This document shows positions 12,198 through 24,100 of a DNA stretch of 64,000 nt, piece by piece. The notes below the pieces were generated by a model. It saw only the letters and a program-made list of their open reading frames with translations, was not told the DNA's origin and did not search any database. This stretch comes from Dendrocalamus latiflorus (taxonomy: Eukaryota; Streptophyta; Magnoliopsida; Poales; Poaceae). The first letter of the stretch is position 1, and every line of letters begins with the position of its first letter. The stretch spans positions 53,186,527 through 53,250,526 of the forward strand of contig CM029627.1 of assembly GCA_017311315.1 (NCBI GenBank). Direction: 5' to 3'. The translations under genes and the position numbers were made by a program.

Positions 12198-13551
12198 ATG
12201 AGCGTCTTGAGGAGGGAGATACTAGAGGAGTTTCGTAAAGAGCGGGGCCCATTGGCATCCGTGAAGGAGATGTTGAGCTTGACAAGAGCGATGAGGAGAG
12301 AGCTACATGGTTCGCTAGAGAAGCTCAAGCAGATCGAGCCGCTGCCAATGCGGTTCGACCACCCCTTCCCAGGCATGGAGAAGGTGTTTTTGGTGCTGAC
12401 CTATGGGCGTGGACGTGGCTGTGGGGCCATCCCTTCCCAGCTCAAGCAGATTAAGGATGTCGGCAATGATTTTTGGCTGCACCACAATAACAAATATCAA
12501 CATCATGTCCATCATCATGATGACCTGCACGTGGAGGAGAAATTTGGAAAACTCAAATTCACTATTCCCAAATTTGAAGGTGCTTTCGATCTAGATGCGT
12601 ATCTCACATGGGAGCTCAAGGTAGATAAGATCTTCTAGATGCACAATTATTCGGAGGAGAAGATGCTACACATGGGCATCACTTGAGTTTGATGGGTATG
12701 CGTTGATTTGGTGGGAGCAAGTGTTAAACCAAAGAGAAGATAATGGGGAACCTCCAGTTGCAACATGGGCTAAAATGAAGCAAGAGCTGAGAGTATGTTT
12801 TATTCCTAACACTTATAAACATGAGCTTTTTGATAAACTACGGAATTTGAGGCAGGGAAGCTGTTCGGTGGAGGAATACTACAAGGATATGGAGCAACCT
12901 ATGATTAGGGCACATGTGCATGAAGATGAGGAGCAAATACTTGCGCGTTTCTTCTTCGGTATGAATAAAAACTTTAAGTGCATTGTACAATATCAGCCCT
13001 ACAACACTGTCATTGAGTTGGTACATCAAGCGACAAAGGTAGAAAAATAGCTACTAGAGGATGGAAAAAAAGCACCAAGGACAACTTCTTTTAACTTGAA
13101 GGCGCCATCATCCTCAACCAATGCCACCAAAATACGATTCAATTTGGAATGAGATACATTTGCAGCTAGTACTACTTCCAACGCTAATGCTCGTCATTCT
13201 TCAATTGCAAAAATAGCACCTACATCAAGTGAGAAGAAGGCTACTCCATCCTCTACACCCTCAATTAGCTCTACAACAAAAAGTAGAAAAATTCAATGCT
13301 TCAAGTGTTTGGGATGTAGTCATATTTCTAGAGAGTGTCCCAACAACCAAGTTATGCTTGTAACGGAAGATGGAGAATATGAATCGGCAAGTGAAGACAA
13401 GTTTAAGCCTAGTCATGAAAAGGACAGATATGAAGATGCACTGGATGACAATGAAGAGGTTGATGTATTGAATTATGAAACAGGAGAGGCACTGGTAGTC
13501 ACAAAAAATTTGAGTATGCTTGCACAAGAAGGAGTTGCACATCCACAATGA
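12198..13551 (+). pseudogene. Ty3 gag of the second element, with CCHC zinc knuckle
   Basis: The segments 12198-12638, 12703-13050 and 13309-13551 are pieces of one gag in which stops and small shifts intervene. The head is rich in charged residues, the core contains WELKVDKIF and WWEQVLNQ followed by the LRQGSCSVEEYYKDM segment typical of plant Ty3 gag, and the tail has one CX2CX4HX4C knuckle (CFKCLGCSHISREC, about 13298-13340). Gag binds the element's RNA. An acidic tail follows the knuckle. Confidence 0.8.
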
Positions 13552-13557
13552 TTTAAC

Positions 13558-13878
13558 TTGTTTCAAACACAAGCCAATGTAAACAACAAGGTAATCGAAC
13601 TTATTATTGATGGTGGCAGTTGTCATAACTTGGCTAGTGTTGAATTATGTGAGAAACTTGGTTTAAAGATAATGAAATATCCATGTCTATATCATGTGCA
13701 AAGGTTTAGCGAATGTGGGGATGTGAATGTTCAGTTTGTGGTGCATGTTACTTTCAAGATTGGTGATTATGAGTATACTGTTGAGTGTGATGTGGTGCCT
13801 ATAACCGTGTGCCATTTGCTGTTAGAAAGGCCATGGCAATATGATAGAAGTGTGCAACATGATGGCCGTTTGAACTGA
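13558..13878 (+). pseudogene. Ty3 protease of the second element
   Basis: A frame of 106 codons carries the aspartic protease fold segment with the active-site motif IIDGGSCHN and the downstream LLLERPWQYDR. This motif pair marks plant Ty3 proteases of the iMet-primed group. It is separated from the gag frame by a stop at 13549-13551. Confidence 0.75.
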
Positions 13879-14199
13879 TATGATTTTAAGTGAAAGGAAA
13901 AGACAAGAGAGCTTAATCCAATGACTCCTAGTTGGATACATGCTGAATTACAGCAAATGAAGCTTGCTGAAAATTAGGATAAAAAGAAAGAAAAGAGAGA
14001 CTGTCACACATCAATGAGTGAGAGCCACAAGCCAAATATGATAGGGAAAAGTAAAAGTGAGGGAGGAAAGTTTATGTTAGCCACAAAATCAGAATTGAGA
14101 GATGTGAGCAATGGCCCATCAAAGATTCACTTTGTGCTTGTATACAAAGATGCAACTATGTTGCTTTCTACTAATGACTTGACTTCTCTTTCTAGTAGT

Positions 14200-15482
14200 G
14201 TTTCCTCTTTTATGCAGGCATTTGAGGACATGTTTCCAGAGGAGGTACCGGCGGGACTTCCACCATTGCGCGAAATAGAGCATCACATTCATCTAGTTCC
14301 CAGCACATCACTTCCAAATCATCCACCATACCATACCAACCTAGAGGAAACGAAAGAAATTTAACGCCAATTGCAAAAACTACTTGAGAAAGGGTATGTA
14401 TAGGAAAGTCTTAGTTCTTGTGCTATTCCCGTAATTCTTGTTTCTAAGAAAGATGGTACATGGAGAATGTGTGTTGATTGTCGTGCTATTAATAACATCA
14501 CTGTTAGATATCGTCATCCTATTCTTAGGTTAGATGATATGCTAGATGAACTTAGTGGTGCTGTCATATTCACTAAAATTGATTTGAGAAGTGGATACCA
14601 TCAGATTAGGATGAAACTTGGTGATGAATGGAAGACTATTTTTAAAACAAAATTTGGATTATATGAGTGGTTAGTTATGTCTTTTGGTTTAACTAATGCA
14701 CCAAGTACATTCATGCGATTGATGAATCATGTTTTAAGGGCACTCATTGGCAAATTTATTGTGGTATACTTTGATAATATATTGATCAATAGCACAACGA
14801 AGGATGAGCACATTGATCATATTAGACAAGTGCTAGAAGTACTTAGAAGTGAGAAATTATATGCTAATATGGACAAATGCACCTTTTGTACCAATAAAGT
14901 TATGTTCTTAGGCTATATTGTTTCTAGATAAGATATTGAGGTAGATGAATCTAAAACCGAAGTAATTAAGAATTGGCCTACACCTGTGAATGTTAGTCAA
15001 ATCAGAAGCTTTCATGGTCTTGCTAGCTTTTATCGTCATTTTTTAAAGATTTAACACCATTATTGCCCCCATTAAATGAGTTAACTAAAAAGGGTGTTGC
15101 GTTTGAATGATGTGCATCACAGGAAAATGCTTTTCAAGAACCAAAGAAACGATTAATTGAAGCACCATTGCTCACTTTGCCTGATTTCACTAAGACTATT
15201 GAAATTGAATGTGATGCTAGTGGAATAGGAATTGGTTGTGTTTTAATGCAAGAAGGGAAACCAGTAGCATATTTCAGTGAGAAGCTAGGAGGAGCTCAAT
15301 TGAACTACCCTATGTATGATAAAGAATTGTATGCTTTAGTGCGTGTGCTTGAAACTTGGCAACATTATCTTTGGCCTAAAGAATTTTTTATCCACTCTGA
15401 TCATAAAGTTTTGAAATATTTAAAGAGCCAAGCTAAACTTCAAATACAGAGAATAATAATGGCAGAAATAAATAAGCTTTAA
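14200..15482 (+). pseudogene. Ty3 reverse transcriptase and RNase H, degenerate
   Basis: Starting with the pre-RT segment FPEEVPAGLPPLR (about 14230), the frame holds the RT motifs CVDCRAINN, KIDLRSGYHQI and FGLTNAPSTF. The catalytic box reads YFDN where YxDD is needed, so the second aspartate is lost. After a stop at about 14930 and further breaks, RNase H appears (ECDASGIGIG, YFSEKLGGAQLNYPMYDKEL, HSDHK, 15168-15482). The element is cut at the end of RNase H. Confidence 0.85.
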
Positions 15483-17443
15483 ATGCTAAAAATAATTCAA
15501 AATTTGGATTCCCGAAGCCCTTTTATGCTAGAATACAAATTTTCAGCGAATTCTGCAATTTCAGGGGTTTTCTACGCAAATTTTCAGTTCAAAGAAAAAT
15601 TCACGAAATTTTCTGATTTACCGAGGGATTTTCTGCAAAATTCTGGACCCGCTCGTAGATTTGAGGACCTTTCCATAATTGTCAGAACTACCAAGGCCTT
15701 TCTTCAAGATTCGGGACTAAAAAGTAAAACCCGAGGGCTCATCGGTAATTTCCATATTCTATAGGGGTTTTTCTGCACTTTTCCGCCCATCCACCCGTCT
15801 AGGCCCCCATTTTTTTCTTTACTTCCTGTCCAACCCACTTCACCGGGCTTTTCTTTTCTTTCGGCCGGCCCAGCCCATCTGACCCATGAGGCCTGCCTTA
15901 AGTCGGGGATTAGGGTTCCCTTTCTCCACTCAGACGGTGGCGGCAACGGCACGGGGCACGGGCGGAGCGTGCGAGTCGGCGGCTCGCGCGGGGAGGCCAT
16001 CGGGCGGCTGTAAGGCGGCACCGACGGACTAGTGGCCGGCTTCGGGCTAGTCAGGAAGTGGCCAGCGAGTCCAGCTTCGGGCCGGGTCGGACCAAACGGC
16101 GGCGAGCTCACCCGTGCGGTTGAGCGGCAACCGCATGCAAGCGGCAGCGACCGGGCGGCAGCCACATGCAGGCGGCAAGCCGGGCGAGCGGGCGACGCGG
16201 GAGCGGCCGGCAGGCTGGAGAGGCGGCGGGCGACCGCAGTGAGGCCGGTGTGGCACGGGCGCTGTTCAGGCGCGGTCGGTGACACATGGCGAAGCTGCGG
16301 TCGACGGTGGCCCGTACGGGGCGCGTCACGCTTTCCAAGGTGGCGACCCATGCGGGGGCACAACGTGCTGTCAGAGGCGACTGCCCGTGCGAGGTGGCAG
16401 CCCGTGCAGGGGTGCGGTGCGCTGGCCGCCGTGCGGGTCGGAGGCCGGGCAGACGTGGTCCACGGGCGGCTCGTCGGCGGCTTCGAGCCGGATGCGCGGA
16501 GGCGGCCGAGCAGTGGTGACGCGAGCTGCGGCTGCAGGCCGGCGGGGCGGGCGCGGTTTCCTCGGGTGACGAAGCCGACATCGCTTCGGACGATGTAGTC
16601 CTCGGGCGCGGCATTGCGTGCGCGCCGGTGCGTGGTGGAGGTGGACAGCGGCCGACAGTGCACATGCAGGCGCAGCGATGGCGGCGCCTCGTGCGGGAGT
16701 CGGTGGTCGGCCGGTGGCCGGCGGCAGGCCGGCGCCTGATTTCGTCCCTTTTTTCATGTTGTGGCCGTGCAAACCACGAACAGAAACTGAAGGATGCAAA
16801 TTTCTTTTCTCGTGCAGTGGTCGTGCAGAATCAAACAAAACCATGCAAAAATTTTCTTCTAATCTACAGTGCAATCAACATCTACCCTGTTTCACAATCT
16901 ACCAATCGACATTGTGCCAGCGACTTCAAGTCTGCTCGCTGTAGATTAGGGCGTATTTGCACCGTATTTTTTCTTTTCTAATCTATAGTGCAATCAACAT
17001 CTACCCTTTGATGCAATCTACTGATCGACATTGTGCCGGCGACTTCAGGTCTGCTCGTGGTAGATTAGGGCGGATTTGCACCATAGAGATTAAATCTAGA
17101 ACGCAAAAGAAATTGCGAATTCAAAGTGATCTTGAAAATTCAATCTATTAGGTGCTTCGATGATTACCTTCGTTCACCGGAGCGATCTCGTGCTGATAAC
17201 GTGTTGAGGAACCATCGCTGGCGACCAGTCCGATCAATTCCTCTGTTTAGAACATATCGAATCAATCACAGAAGACACAATAATATATTGAACACACAGA
17301 GAGAGATAGAGAGAACTCCTGGCTTTCTTTATTACTTTTCATTCATATGTACATAATATGCTAGTATGGCTCTATATTTATAGTCTACGGTGGGGTGCCC
17401 ATAATGGGCCAGGGCTGCTGGTCTAGGCCCAGGTTTCTCAACA
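15483..17443 (-). mobile_element. LTR retroelement fragment, LTR plus leader region only
   Basis: A clear LTR at 17202-17443 is followed on the minus strand by about 1.7 kb without any gag or pol motif. The stretch just past the LTR (TTATCAGCACGAG) looks like the leader seen after many plant LTRs. Inside are two direct repeats (about 16855-16960 and 16975-17080) and a very GC-rich block (15900-16740) open in several frames on both strands but without recognised protein similarity. No second LTR is present before 15483, where the broken Ty3 RNase H ends. It could be a truncated Copia element or a non-autonomous TRIM/LARD type. Confidence 0.5.
17202..17443 (-). repeat. LTR, 242 bp, 12-bp terminal inverted repeat
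   Basis: On the minus strand it starts TGTTGAGAAACC and ends GGTTCCTCAACA, which are inverted copies with one mismatch. It holds an ATAAATATAG core (17373-17382) usable as a TATA box and CT-repeat sequence in the presumed R region. The TG...CA ends and the leader that follows make the LTR call good; the superfamily is uncertain. Confidence 0.75.
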
Positions 17444-18466
17444 GTTAGTTCTCCGAGCACATCTGTACGCGCCTGATGCATGCCTGTTCATGCAGAGGTG
17501 CTCCTGTCTTTTCGTTTTGAATCCGTGACGCACGGCATGTTACTTAGTCGTGGGATGGCGCGGCTGTTTCGGGAGCGTGGCGAGCACACACGGCCAAGTC
17601 TGTAGAAGTCTTCTTTTTATAGCAATGCAGATTCTAAAAACGCTGCGATTAAGGCGGCACCAACTTATTTGTGTTCAAGTGTTTGCAGGTGTGCCTTGTG
17701 TTCACTATCGACTCCGGCGAGGTGACGCCAGCACTGGAGACGTCAAAATACATTTGGTATACTTAGGTATTATTAGGCTACAAACCAAACATGCCATATT
17801 TTCGGTATAATCCCAACATTTCATCTTAGAGTTATTATGTATATGTTGTCGCACAGCTAGTTTGGGAAGAAGAAAGATAAATTTTGAAGAATTTGAATCA
17901 AATGAGAATTATTCTATGTGGAGTTCGGATGAATGAACTACATTCGAAAGTTCAGAAAAAACTACAATCGATATTTCCCGCGGAGTAAAGAAGAGATACC
18001 TGGCAACGTCCTCTCTTGAGCCAACAAAACAAGCGCACTCCAAATTTCATATGAAGCCCTCACTAAAATTTTGTGACCCAACTTTATATGAATTTGGAAT
18101 AAAATTTATGAAAATATTGGAAACAAACTCATTATAAAAAATATAGCCTATGATGATTAGGTTGATATAATGATATCAACCACCAAAAATTAACTTAGGG
18201 GCGCCCTAGATGCTTACAGATACCCACGCTCGAAAAAAAAAGACAAGCAATACTTAACTTGAATAAGGTTATCACCATTACTTTGGATTTCCCCCCTCCC
18301 AATCCATAAAGTGTTAGATCACGAAAATTTGATCAAGATATGGAGTAAGTCGAGCCCTATTTCTTATATCTGACAATTTCTGATGGTATTTTATTACATG
18401 TGTGGTTATAAATATATCATCTCTGGTCAAAGAAATCCCAATCTACGGGAAAACAATGCCTGCATT
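17444..18466. other. No gene seen
   Basis: No open frame above about 90 codons with recognisable content, no paired termini and no known family. The sequence becomes AT-rich from about 17800. Confidence 0.45.
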
Positions 18467-19560
18467 GTCCATCACGTGCCCTTACTTCCACAGTAAAAGT
18501 AATGACTTTTTTTTTTTTGAAGAGGTAAAAGTAATGACTTGTAGTGCCTTAAAATGACCGTTAAGAGCGAGTAGTTGCACAAGTCGTTGAAAACGAAAGA
18601 AATGGTTGAATATGCAGCGCGCCTCCCGGAAGAACTTGAGCCACGCCTTTGGCGACTGCTGTCACACCCAGCTTCTTGCCTCTGCCTTTATTCTCTCCGG
18701 GATGTTTGGTTTGGAGAAGGATTGCTGGACGATGCCTGAGCGCATTGCCCTCCTTCCAAATTAATAATTTTAATTTTATAGCGCAAATTAATTAAGTATT
18801 CTTACAATGTACTAAATTAAGTCATGAAAAGAACCATTGAACAATTTCTGTGAAAATCATTTGGAAAGGAAACTTAGGTATGTATAACCTTGTAAGCTTC
18901 CTAACAATCTATTATAGATTGAGGGACTATCATAATTTTATCGGGCGTGCTAAAAATGTGTTGCATAAAAATTTTGGTGAAATCAGTCGAATTCCTGACC
19001 GTGCTATATCCTTGGAGATTCGTGCTCCCATCAATGGGTTCACCTTCTCCGGCAGTGATGTCGATGAGTTAAGGCAGGGTTAGCCAGATTTGGGTTCAGA
19101 TTCACTAGGAGCCGGCTATAGAGGAAGAAAGGGGTAGCGGTGGCACTATCGGTCGCGGATTTGGGGAGGGGGTGAGCGGGGTGGGGGAGGAGGAGGCGAA
19201 TGATAGCAGCGGGGAAGGGGGACGTCAGTGTGGTGGTAGTGTGTGAGGTGGTGGCGGGGTGGTGTAGGGTGGACATTAGGGTTGCGGGTTGAAGGGAGTG
19301 AACTGTGTATATAGGAGAGTAGGAGAGACCATCGTGGTTGGATTTTGATTGAACGGCCAAAATGTGAATGGCTTGGTTTAGAAAAACATTTAATGATGAA
19401 TAGACAGAACCTAATTTTATTGCATTTCCGGGATTTCTAACTTATGAAGGCCATAATCTCCATTCACTGATATGAAAAAGAAAATAAAATTCATCATCTC
19501 TTGTTATCGTTACTACCCAAGTACTAACCAACTTTTGTGTAACATCCCAAATATGGCGCA
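18467..19560. repeat. Direct duplication, left copy (about 1.05 kb)
   Basis: From CCATCACGTGCCCTTAC to AACATCCCAAATATGG the segment is repeated at 19909-20950 with many small differences (roughly nine of ten bases agree by eye). Shared landmarks include GTAGTTGCACAAGTCGTT, TATGCAGCGCGCC, GGAAAGGAAACTTAGGTATG and a purine-rich GTGGGGGAGGAGG block. No gene family was recognised in it. The left copy carries small insertions relative to the right one. Confidence 0.85.
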
Positions 19561-19610
19561 TGCACTCCTAGCGCCACCTCACCTCGTGTCTGTGCACGCA
19601 TGGCCCCCCA

Positions 19611-19863
19611 CGCCGGGGAAAAAAGCTTTGTTAGTAGGGCTCGTTGACTCGGTTCAAAATTGTTTCAATTATACTTGTTAATTGATTAAACATTAAAATG
19701 AGTTGATTTTAAATGAATTTGAATTTTGCTCTAACTCGGCTCGGCTCGTTAGCTCGTTTCTAAAAATACTTTTAAATTATACGTAAAATGATATTAAATC
19801 AAACTATGTCAATTTTAGGAAAAGCTCGATAAGACGAGGAGTTGGCTCGATATCCACCCCTAG
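19611..19863. mobile_element. Insertion of about 250 bp, hAT/MITE-like
   Basis: The bases around 19560-19610 and 19864-19900 match 21300-21400 (GCGCCACCTCACCTCRTG, GTGCACGCAT, ACATCGTGAT), where the intervening piece is absent. The inserted piece has CTCGGCTCGGCTCGTTAGCTCG-like runs and ends GATATCCACCCCTAG, the style of small hAT derivatives. Terminal inverted repeats are weak and no clear 8-bp duplication was found, so the family is a guess. Confidence 0.35.
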
Positions 19864-19908
19864 CCGTACATCGTGATACATGCCACGCCCGCGCCGCACA
19901 CGTGCTAA

Positions 19909-20950
19909 TTGTCCATCACGTGCCCTTCCTTCCACAGTAGAAGTAATGACTTGTAGTTGCACAAGTCGTTAGAGACCGAAAGAAATGGTTGGAATATGCA
20001 GCGCGCCCCCCCGGAAGAACCTGAGCCACGGCTTTGGCGACAGCTGTCACCCAGCTTCTTGCCTCTGTCTTTATTCTCGCCGGGATGTTTGGTCTGGAGG
20101 ATTGCTGGAAGATGCCTGCGCGCATTGCCCTCCTTCCAAATTAATAATTTTATTGCGCAAATTAATTACGTATTCTTACAATGTACTAAATTAAGTCATG
20201 AAAATAACCACTGAACTATTTTTGTGAAAATCATTTGGAAAGGAAACTTAGGTATGTATAACCTTGTAAGCTTCCTAACAATCTATTATAGATCGAGGAT
20301 AAAAAAGGACAAGTATAGCAAAATATTTAACTATCATAATTTCATCGGGCCGCTAAAAATGTGTTGCATAAATTTTTTGGTGAAATCAGTCGAATTCCTA
20401 ACCTTGCTATATGCTTGGAGATTCGTGCTCAGATCAATGGGTTCATCTCCGGCAGAGATGTCGATGAGTTAGGGCACAGTTAGCTGGATTTGGGTTCGGA
20501 TTCAATAGGGGCCGGCTATAGAGGGAGGGGCAGTGGTGGCACTATCGGTCGTGGATTTGGGGGAGGGGTGAGTGGGGTGGGGGAGGAGGATGCGAATGAC
20601 AGCAGCGGGGGAGGGGTGCATCAGCAAGGTAGTAGCATGTGAGGTGGTGGTGGGGTGGTGCAGGCTAGACATTAGGGTTGGGAGCTGAAGGGAGTGAACT
20701 GAGTATGTAGGAGAGACTATGGCAGTTGGATTTTGATTGAACGGCCAGAATGTGACTGCTTTGGTTCAGAAAAACATTTGACAAGGAAAAGACACAACCT
20801 AATTTTATTCCATCTCTGGGATTTCTCACTTATGAAGGCCATCATCTCCATTCACTGAAATGAAAACAAAATAAATTTCATCATCTCTTGTTATCGTTAC
20901 TAGTCAAGTACTAACCAACTTTTGCGTAACATCTCAAATATGGGGGATTG
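19909..20950. repeat. Direct duplication, right copy
   Basis: Partner of 18467-19560 in the same orientation, spaced about 1.44 kb start to start. Its right edge runs into sequence beginning TAACATCTCAAATATGG, which continues as an AT-rich and then CT-rich LTR-like stretch, whereas the left copy is shortened at that point. Confidence 0.85.
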
Positions 20951-22080
20951 CCGAAAATGAGAAGAATTTAAATTATTTGTTGTATTTCAGTGTTATTTGA
21001 TTTTTCCCTAGACTCTTGATTTAGATTTTTCTAAATAATTCAAATAATTCAAATAAAAAATATGGATCAATAGCCAAAATAATTGGATATCGAATTGAGC
21101 TGAATATGAATTTGAATTTCAAAAATCAAAATTTGACAAAAAGAAAATGCAAAGATCAATATTCCTTTTTTTGCTAGCTATTCCCCTCTTTCTCTCTTCC
21201 TTCCTCCCTCTGACACTAGCCGCATCCCTCCCTCTTCCTCTCTCCTCCCCTCTTCCCTATGTTGTGTGCGAACAAGCCGCCAACCCATCCCCGGCGTGTG
21301 CAATCTTGGCGCCACCTCACCTCATGCCTGTGCACGCATAGCCCCCACACCACGCTACACATCGTGATCTGTGTGCCTGTGCGCTGCGCAGCTTGGTTGC
21401 GTCCACGTGCCCCCTGCGCTACCTTTTCACTGTGGGAGAACAAAATGCCACATCGCCCCTTGCCTATTTAAGCCGAGCTATGCCCCCCTTCTTCCTTCCT
21501 TTCTCATCGAGCCGAGTCGCTCCCGTGCTCGCGCCCACTACCATGTTCACCCCACCGTTCCGCCCACCTCAGCAAGCTCCATTGAAAGCTATTTGCGTTG
21601 AAATATGTTCCCAAGCATCCTCTTCTAGCCCTCTTAATTAATTAGATTTCTATGCTCCCTAGCTAGCCGCACTGGCTTCCATCCTCAACTCTGGCTGTAG
21701 TTGCCTCCAACGTCGTCGCCTTCTCTCCAGAGCTCCTTCCTTTGATTCCTCCTACCTGGAGCATCCCTATAGTGCCCCTAGCTTCTCCAATTGCTGGTCA
21801 AAGTTCCCCTTAGCTCGAGCACCACCCCCATGCTAGCCACCGCACACCACACTCATAGTAGGTTTGGAACACTGGGATTTCTCTTATTTGTCCCGACAGC
21901 CAATGTTGCCTTGTGGCTTCAATCCATTTGATGAATCACCGCAGGGGATCTTTTCATCAACCTCCAATGCCTTCAATTTGGCATTGTCCATCTCTAACAC
22001 AGCTCAGACAGATACGGTCTTCATCATTTTTTCAGTTGGTGGGAGTCAATTTGGCCTAGATTGAGGAAGGATGAAGGAAT
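20934..22080 (+). repeat. LTR-like segment with TATA-like box, borders uncertain
   Basis: The segment begins TGCGTAACATCTCAAAT, resembling the TGTAACATCCCAAAT starts of many plant Ty3 LTRs, has AATTCAAATAATTCAAAT runs, a CCTATTTAAGCC box at 21462-21473 and then a CT-rich leader. No primer site, coding region or partner LTR was found, so it may be a solo LTR or a gene promoter relic. Confidence 0.3.
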
Positions 22081-22351
22081 TGGCTGGCGGTGGAAGGTTC
22101 GAGCAGATTGGAGCTAATGGTTAAAGGAGAAGACTAAAAATTACCTCCCGGTATGTTTTTGTAATCATCTCAGCCAATTACTCATCTTGAGAATTGAACG
22201 GTTTTCTCAGGAAAAGCTTCGATGGACAGAATAAAAAAACATTTGGACTTCCTCTGTTTTGGAGTCTATTTGTCTTCTCAACTCTAGCGAAATTACCTTA
22301 TTGACCAAGTTCATTTTTGGTCGATAAGAATCAAAAAAGGCCTTGCCTTCT

Positions 22352-24100
22352 GTGAGACCATGTGGAGGTCACCCCATGATTGTGATTAGTAATTGACCTT
22401 TGCATTAGAGTTAGTGTAAGGTTGAGTTTTGTTTTTGAGGTATGTGCAGGAAATTGCTGGCTCTGTGACCTTTTTGTTCGTCCGTGTGGTCGGTAGTGGC
22501 ATTTACGACCACATGGTCAGCAGTTGATTTTACGACTTGGTGGTCGGCAATCGATTTTACGACTTAGTGGTCGGCAATCAGTTTTATGACTTAGTGGTCG
22601 GCAGTTGATTTTATGAATTGGTGGTCGGTAGTCGGTTTTACGAATTGGTGGTCTGTAGCCGGTTTTACGACTTTGTGGTTGGTAGAGACTTTTACGACTT
22701 AGTGAACGGCAAAGGACCTTACGACTTGATCGTCGTGGTCGATAGTCGTAGCTCTGTCTGGTCGTGGTCGATAGTCGTAGCTCTGCTTGGCCGTGGTCGA
22801 TGGTCGTAGCTTTGCCTGGTCATGGTCGATAGCCATGGCTCTACTTGGCCGTGGTCGATAGTCGTAGCTCTACCTGGCTGTGGTCGATAGTCGTAGCTCT
22901 ACCTGGCCATGGTCAATAGTTGTAGCTCTGCCTAGCCGTAGTCGATGGTTGTAGTGCTCTGCCTGTGTGATCGTAAGTCATAGCTTCTAGGTGTGCTAAA
23001 GTCGTAGCTGCGGTGAATGATGGTTGTAGTGATTGCTATGTGGTCGTAGCATCTGGTTCATGGTTGTAGCAGCCTGTGTGACGGTCGTAACATCTTGCTT
23101 GGTGGTCGTAGACAGCTGGGAAGACTTCAAGTGCTACTCATAAGCTATTAAGACCAGTGGTTTACTGAGATTGCTTCTCTGGAATTCATTCTATTTATGC
23201 AAATTGATGATTCTTGGTTATAGTGTAGTGCTATGTGATGCTTTACTTGTTAGTAATGTTTGCAAGACCTTGGAGTTAGGTCATGGTGAGGCGTGGAAGG
23301 ATCGGGACTAGACACAGTGAGGTGTTGAGGTTCAGAACGATTAAGAGAAGCTAAAGATGACTGAGGCTGCAAGGTGGTTACAAGCGTGGACGGTAAGAAA
23401 ACAGAAAGCTTCCAGGAAGGTAGTAAAGGGGCACTGTGGTAAATTGCTCAAGACCTGAAAAGGATGCGGTTCTATTAAAGGGTGTTTATCCTGTATGTGT
23501 TAACGGGTTGTTGTAAGTTGCTTTGAGAAGCGTGCATGAGAAAACCTGGTGGTAGGTAGCGGGTTAACGAGTTATCCCTGGTATCGAGAGACTATAAAAA
23601 GGGATGGAGGGCTACCCATCCTATGGTCTCTAGTGTCTTATGGTTTTTCTTGCATGTGTTCGTGTTTAGGGTTTTTTTGGTGTGGAGCACTTGTGCTCTT
23701 GGTCCTCCTGGATGGAGTGGTTATAGACTCAATCCTCAGAACACTACATCATTTATTAATTTACTTGTTGAGGATTGTTGTCTGAATGGCTTTGAGTTGG
23801 TTTGGTTATGTTTCTCTGTTTTCTTGGTTCTTCTTTGTTCTTTGATTGTATTCTATCTTTCTTGATCCGAGAAAACGTTCTTGGTTCTGATCTGACTTGT
23901 TGTGTGTTGGGGAATCATGCTCAAAGCTATCTTGGCTATTCTATTCCCATGAGCAAGGTCTGATTGCGTTTTTATTCTCTCGGATTCAGTTTCGGGCGTT
24001 CTCGATAAAATCTTGTGAAACTCTCATTTTAGTTGCTAAGTTTTCAATTAAAGATGAAAGCAACCTCTTGAGACCCTCACCATCTTGTGTGCAAAGCTTC
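22352..24100 (+). repeat. Long LTR fragment related to the LTR at 47049
   Basis: Its start (TGTGAGACCATGTGGAGGTC, followed by GATTGTGATTAGTAATTGAC) parallels the start of the SIRE-like LTR at 47049 (TGTTAAACCATGTGG then GATTAATGTGATT). It carries a TATA-like CTATAAAAAGGGATGG at 23592-23607. The right border is uncertain, near 24100. No gag or pol adjoins it. Confidence 0.4.
22500..22960 (+). repeat. Two imperfect minisatellites inside the LTR fragment
   Basis: About 22500-22720 repeats units of about 27 bp of the type ACGACTTRGTGGTCGGCA. About 22735-22950 repeats units of about 28 bp of the type TCGTAGCTCTGCCTGG plus CGTGGTCGATAG. Similar GTCGATRGTCGTAG runs occur at 47790-47990 in the related LTR. 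Confidence 0.7.

Larger units (their letters stand above)
10111..15482 (+). mobile_element. Truncated Ty3/gypsy retrotransposon, plus strand
   Basis: An LTR-like stretch is followed by an iMet-type primer site (11122-11138), gag with a zinc knuckle, protease, RT and RNase H in that order. Integrase and the 3' LTR are missing: the sequence changes character at about 15483, where another LTR element fragment begins. Many in-frame stops and frameshifts show an old copy. Base composition is far more AT-rich than in the first Ty3 element. Confidence 0.8.

Noticed and set aside
16032..16598. 188-codon plus-strand frame (and a 319-codon frame on the opposite strand) in the GC-rich block
   Set aside because: Both strands are open in several frames because of GC-rich composition; no family motif, and the block lies in a retroelement leader.
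19040..19360. 106-codon minus-strand frame in the duplicated segment
   Set aside because: The corresponding frame is not kept in the second copy (about 20480-20750), so it is unlikely to be a gene.
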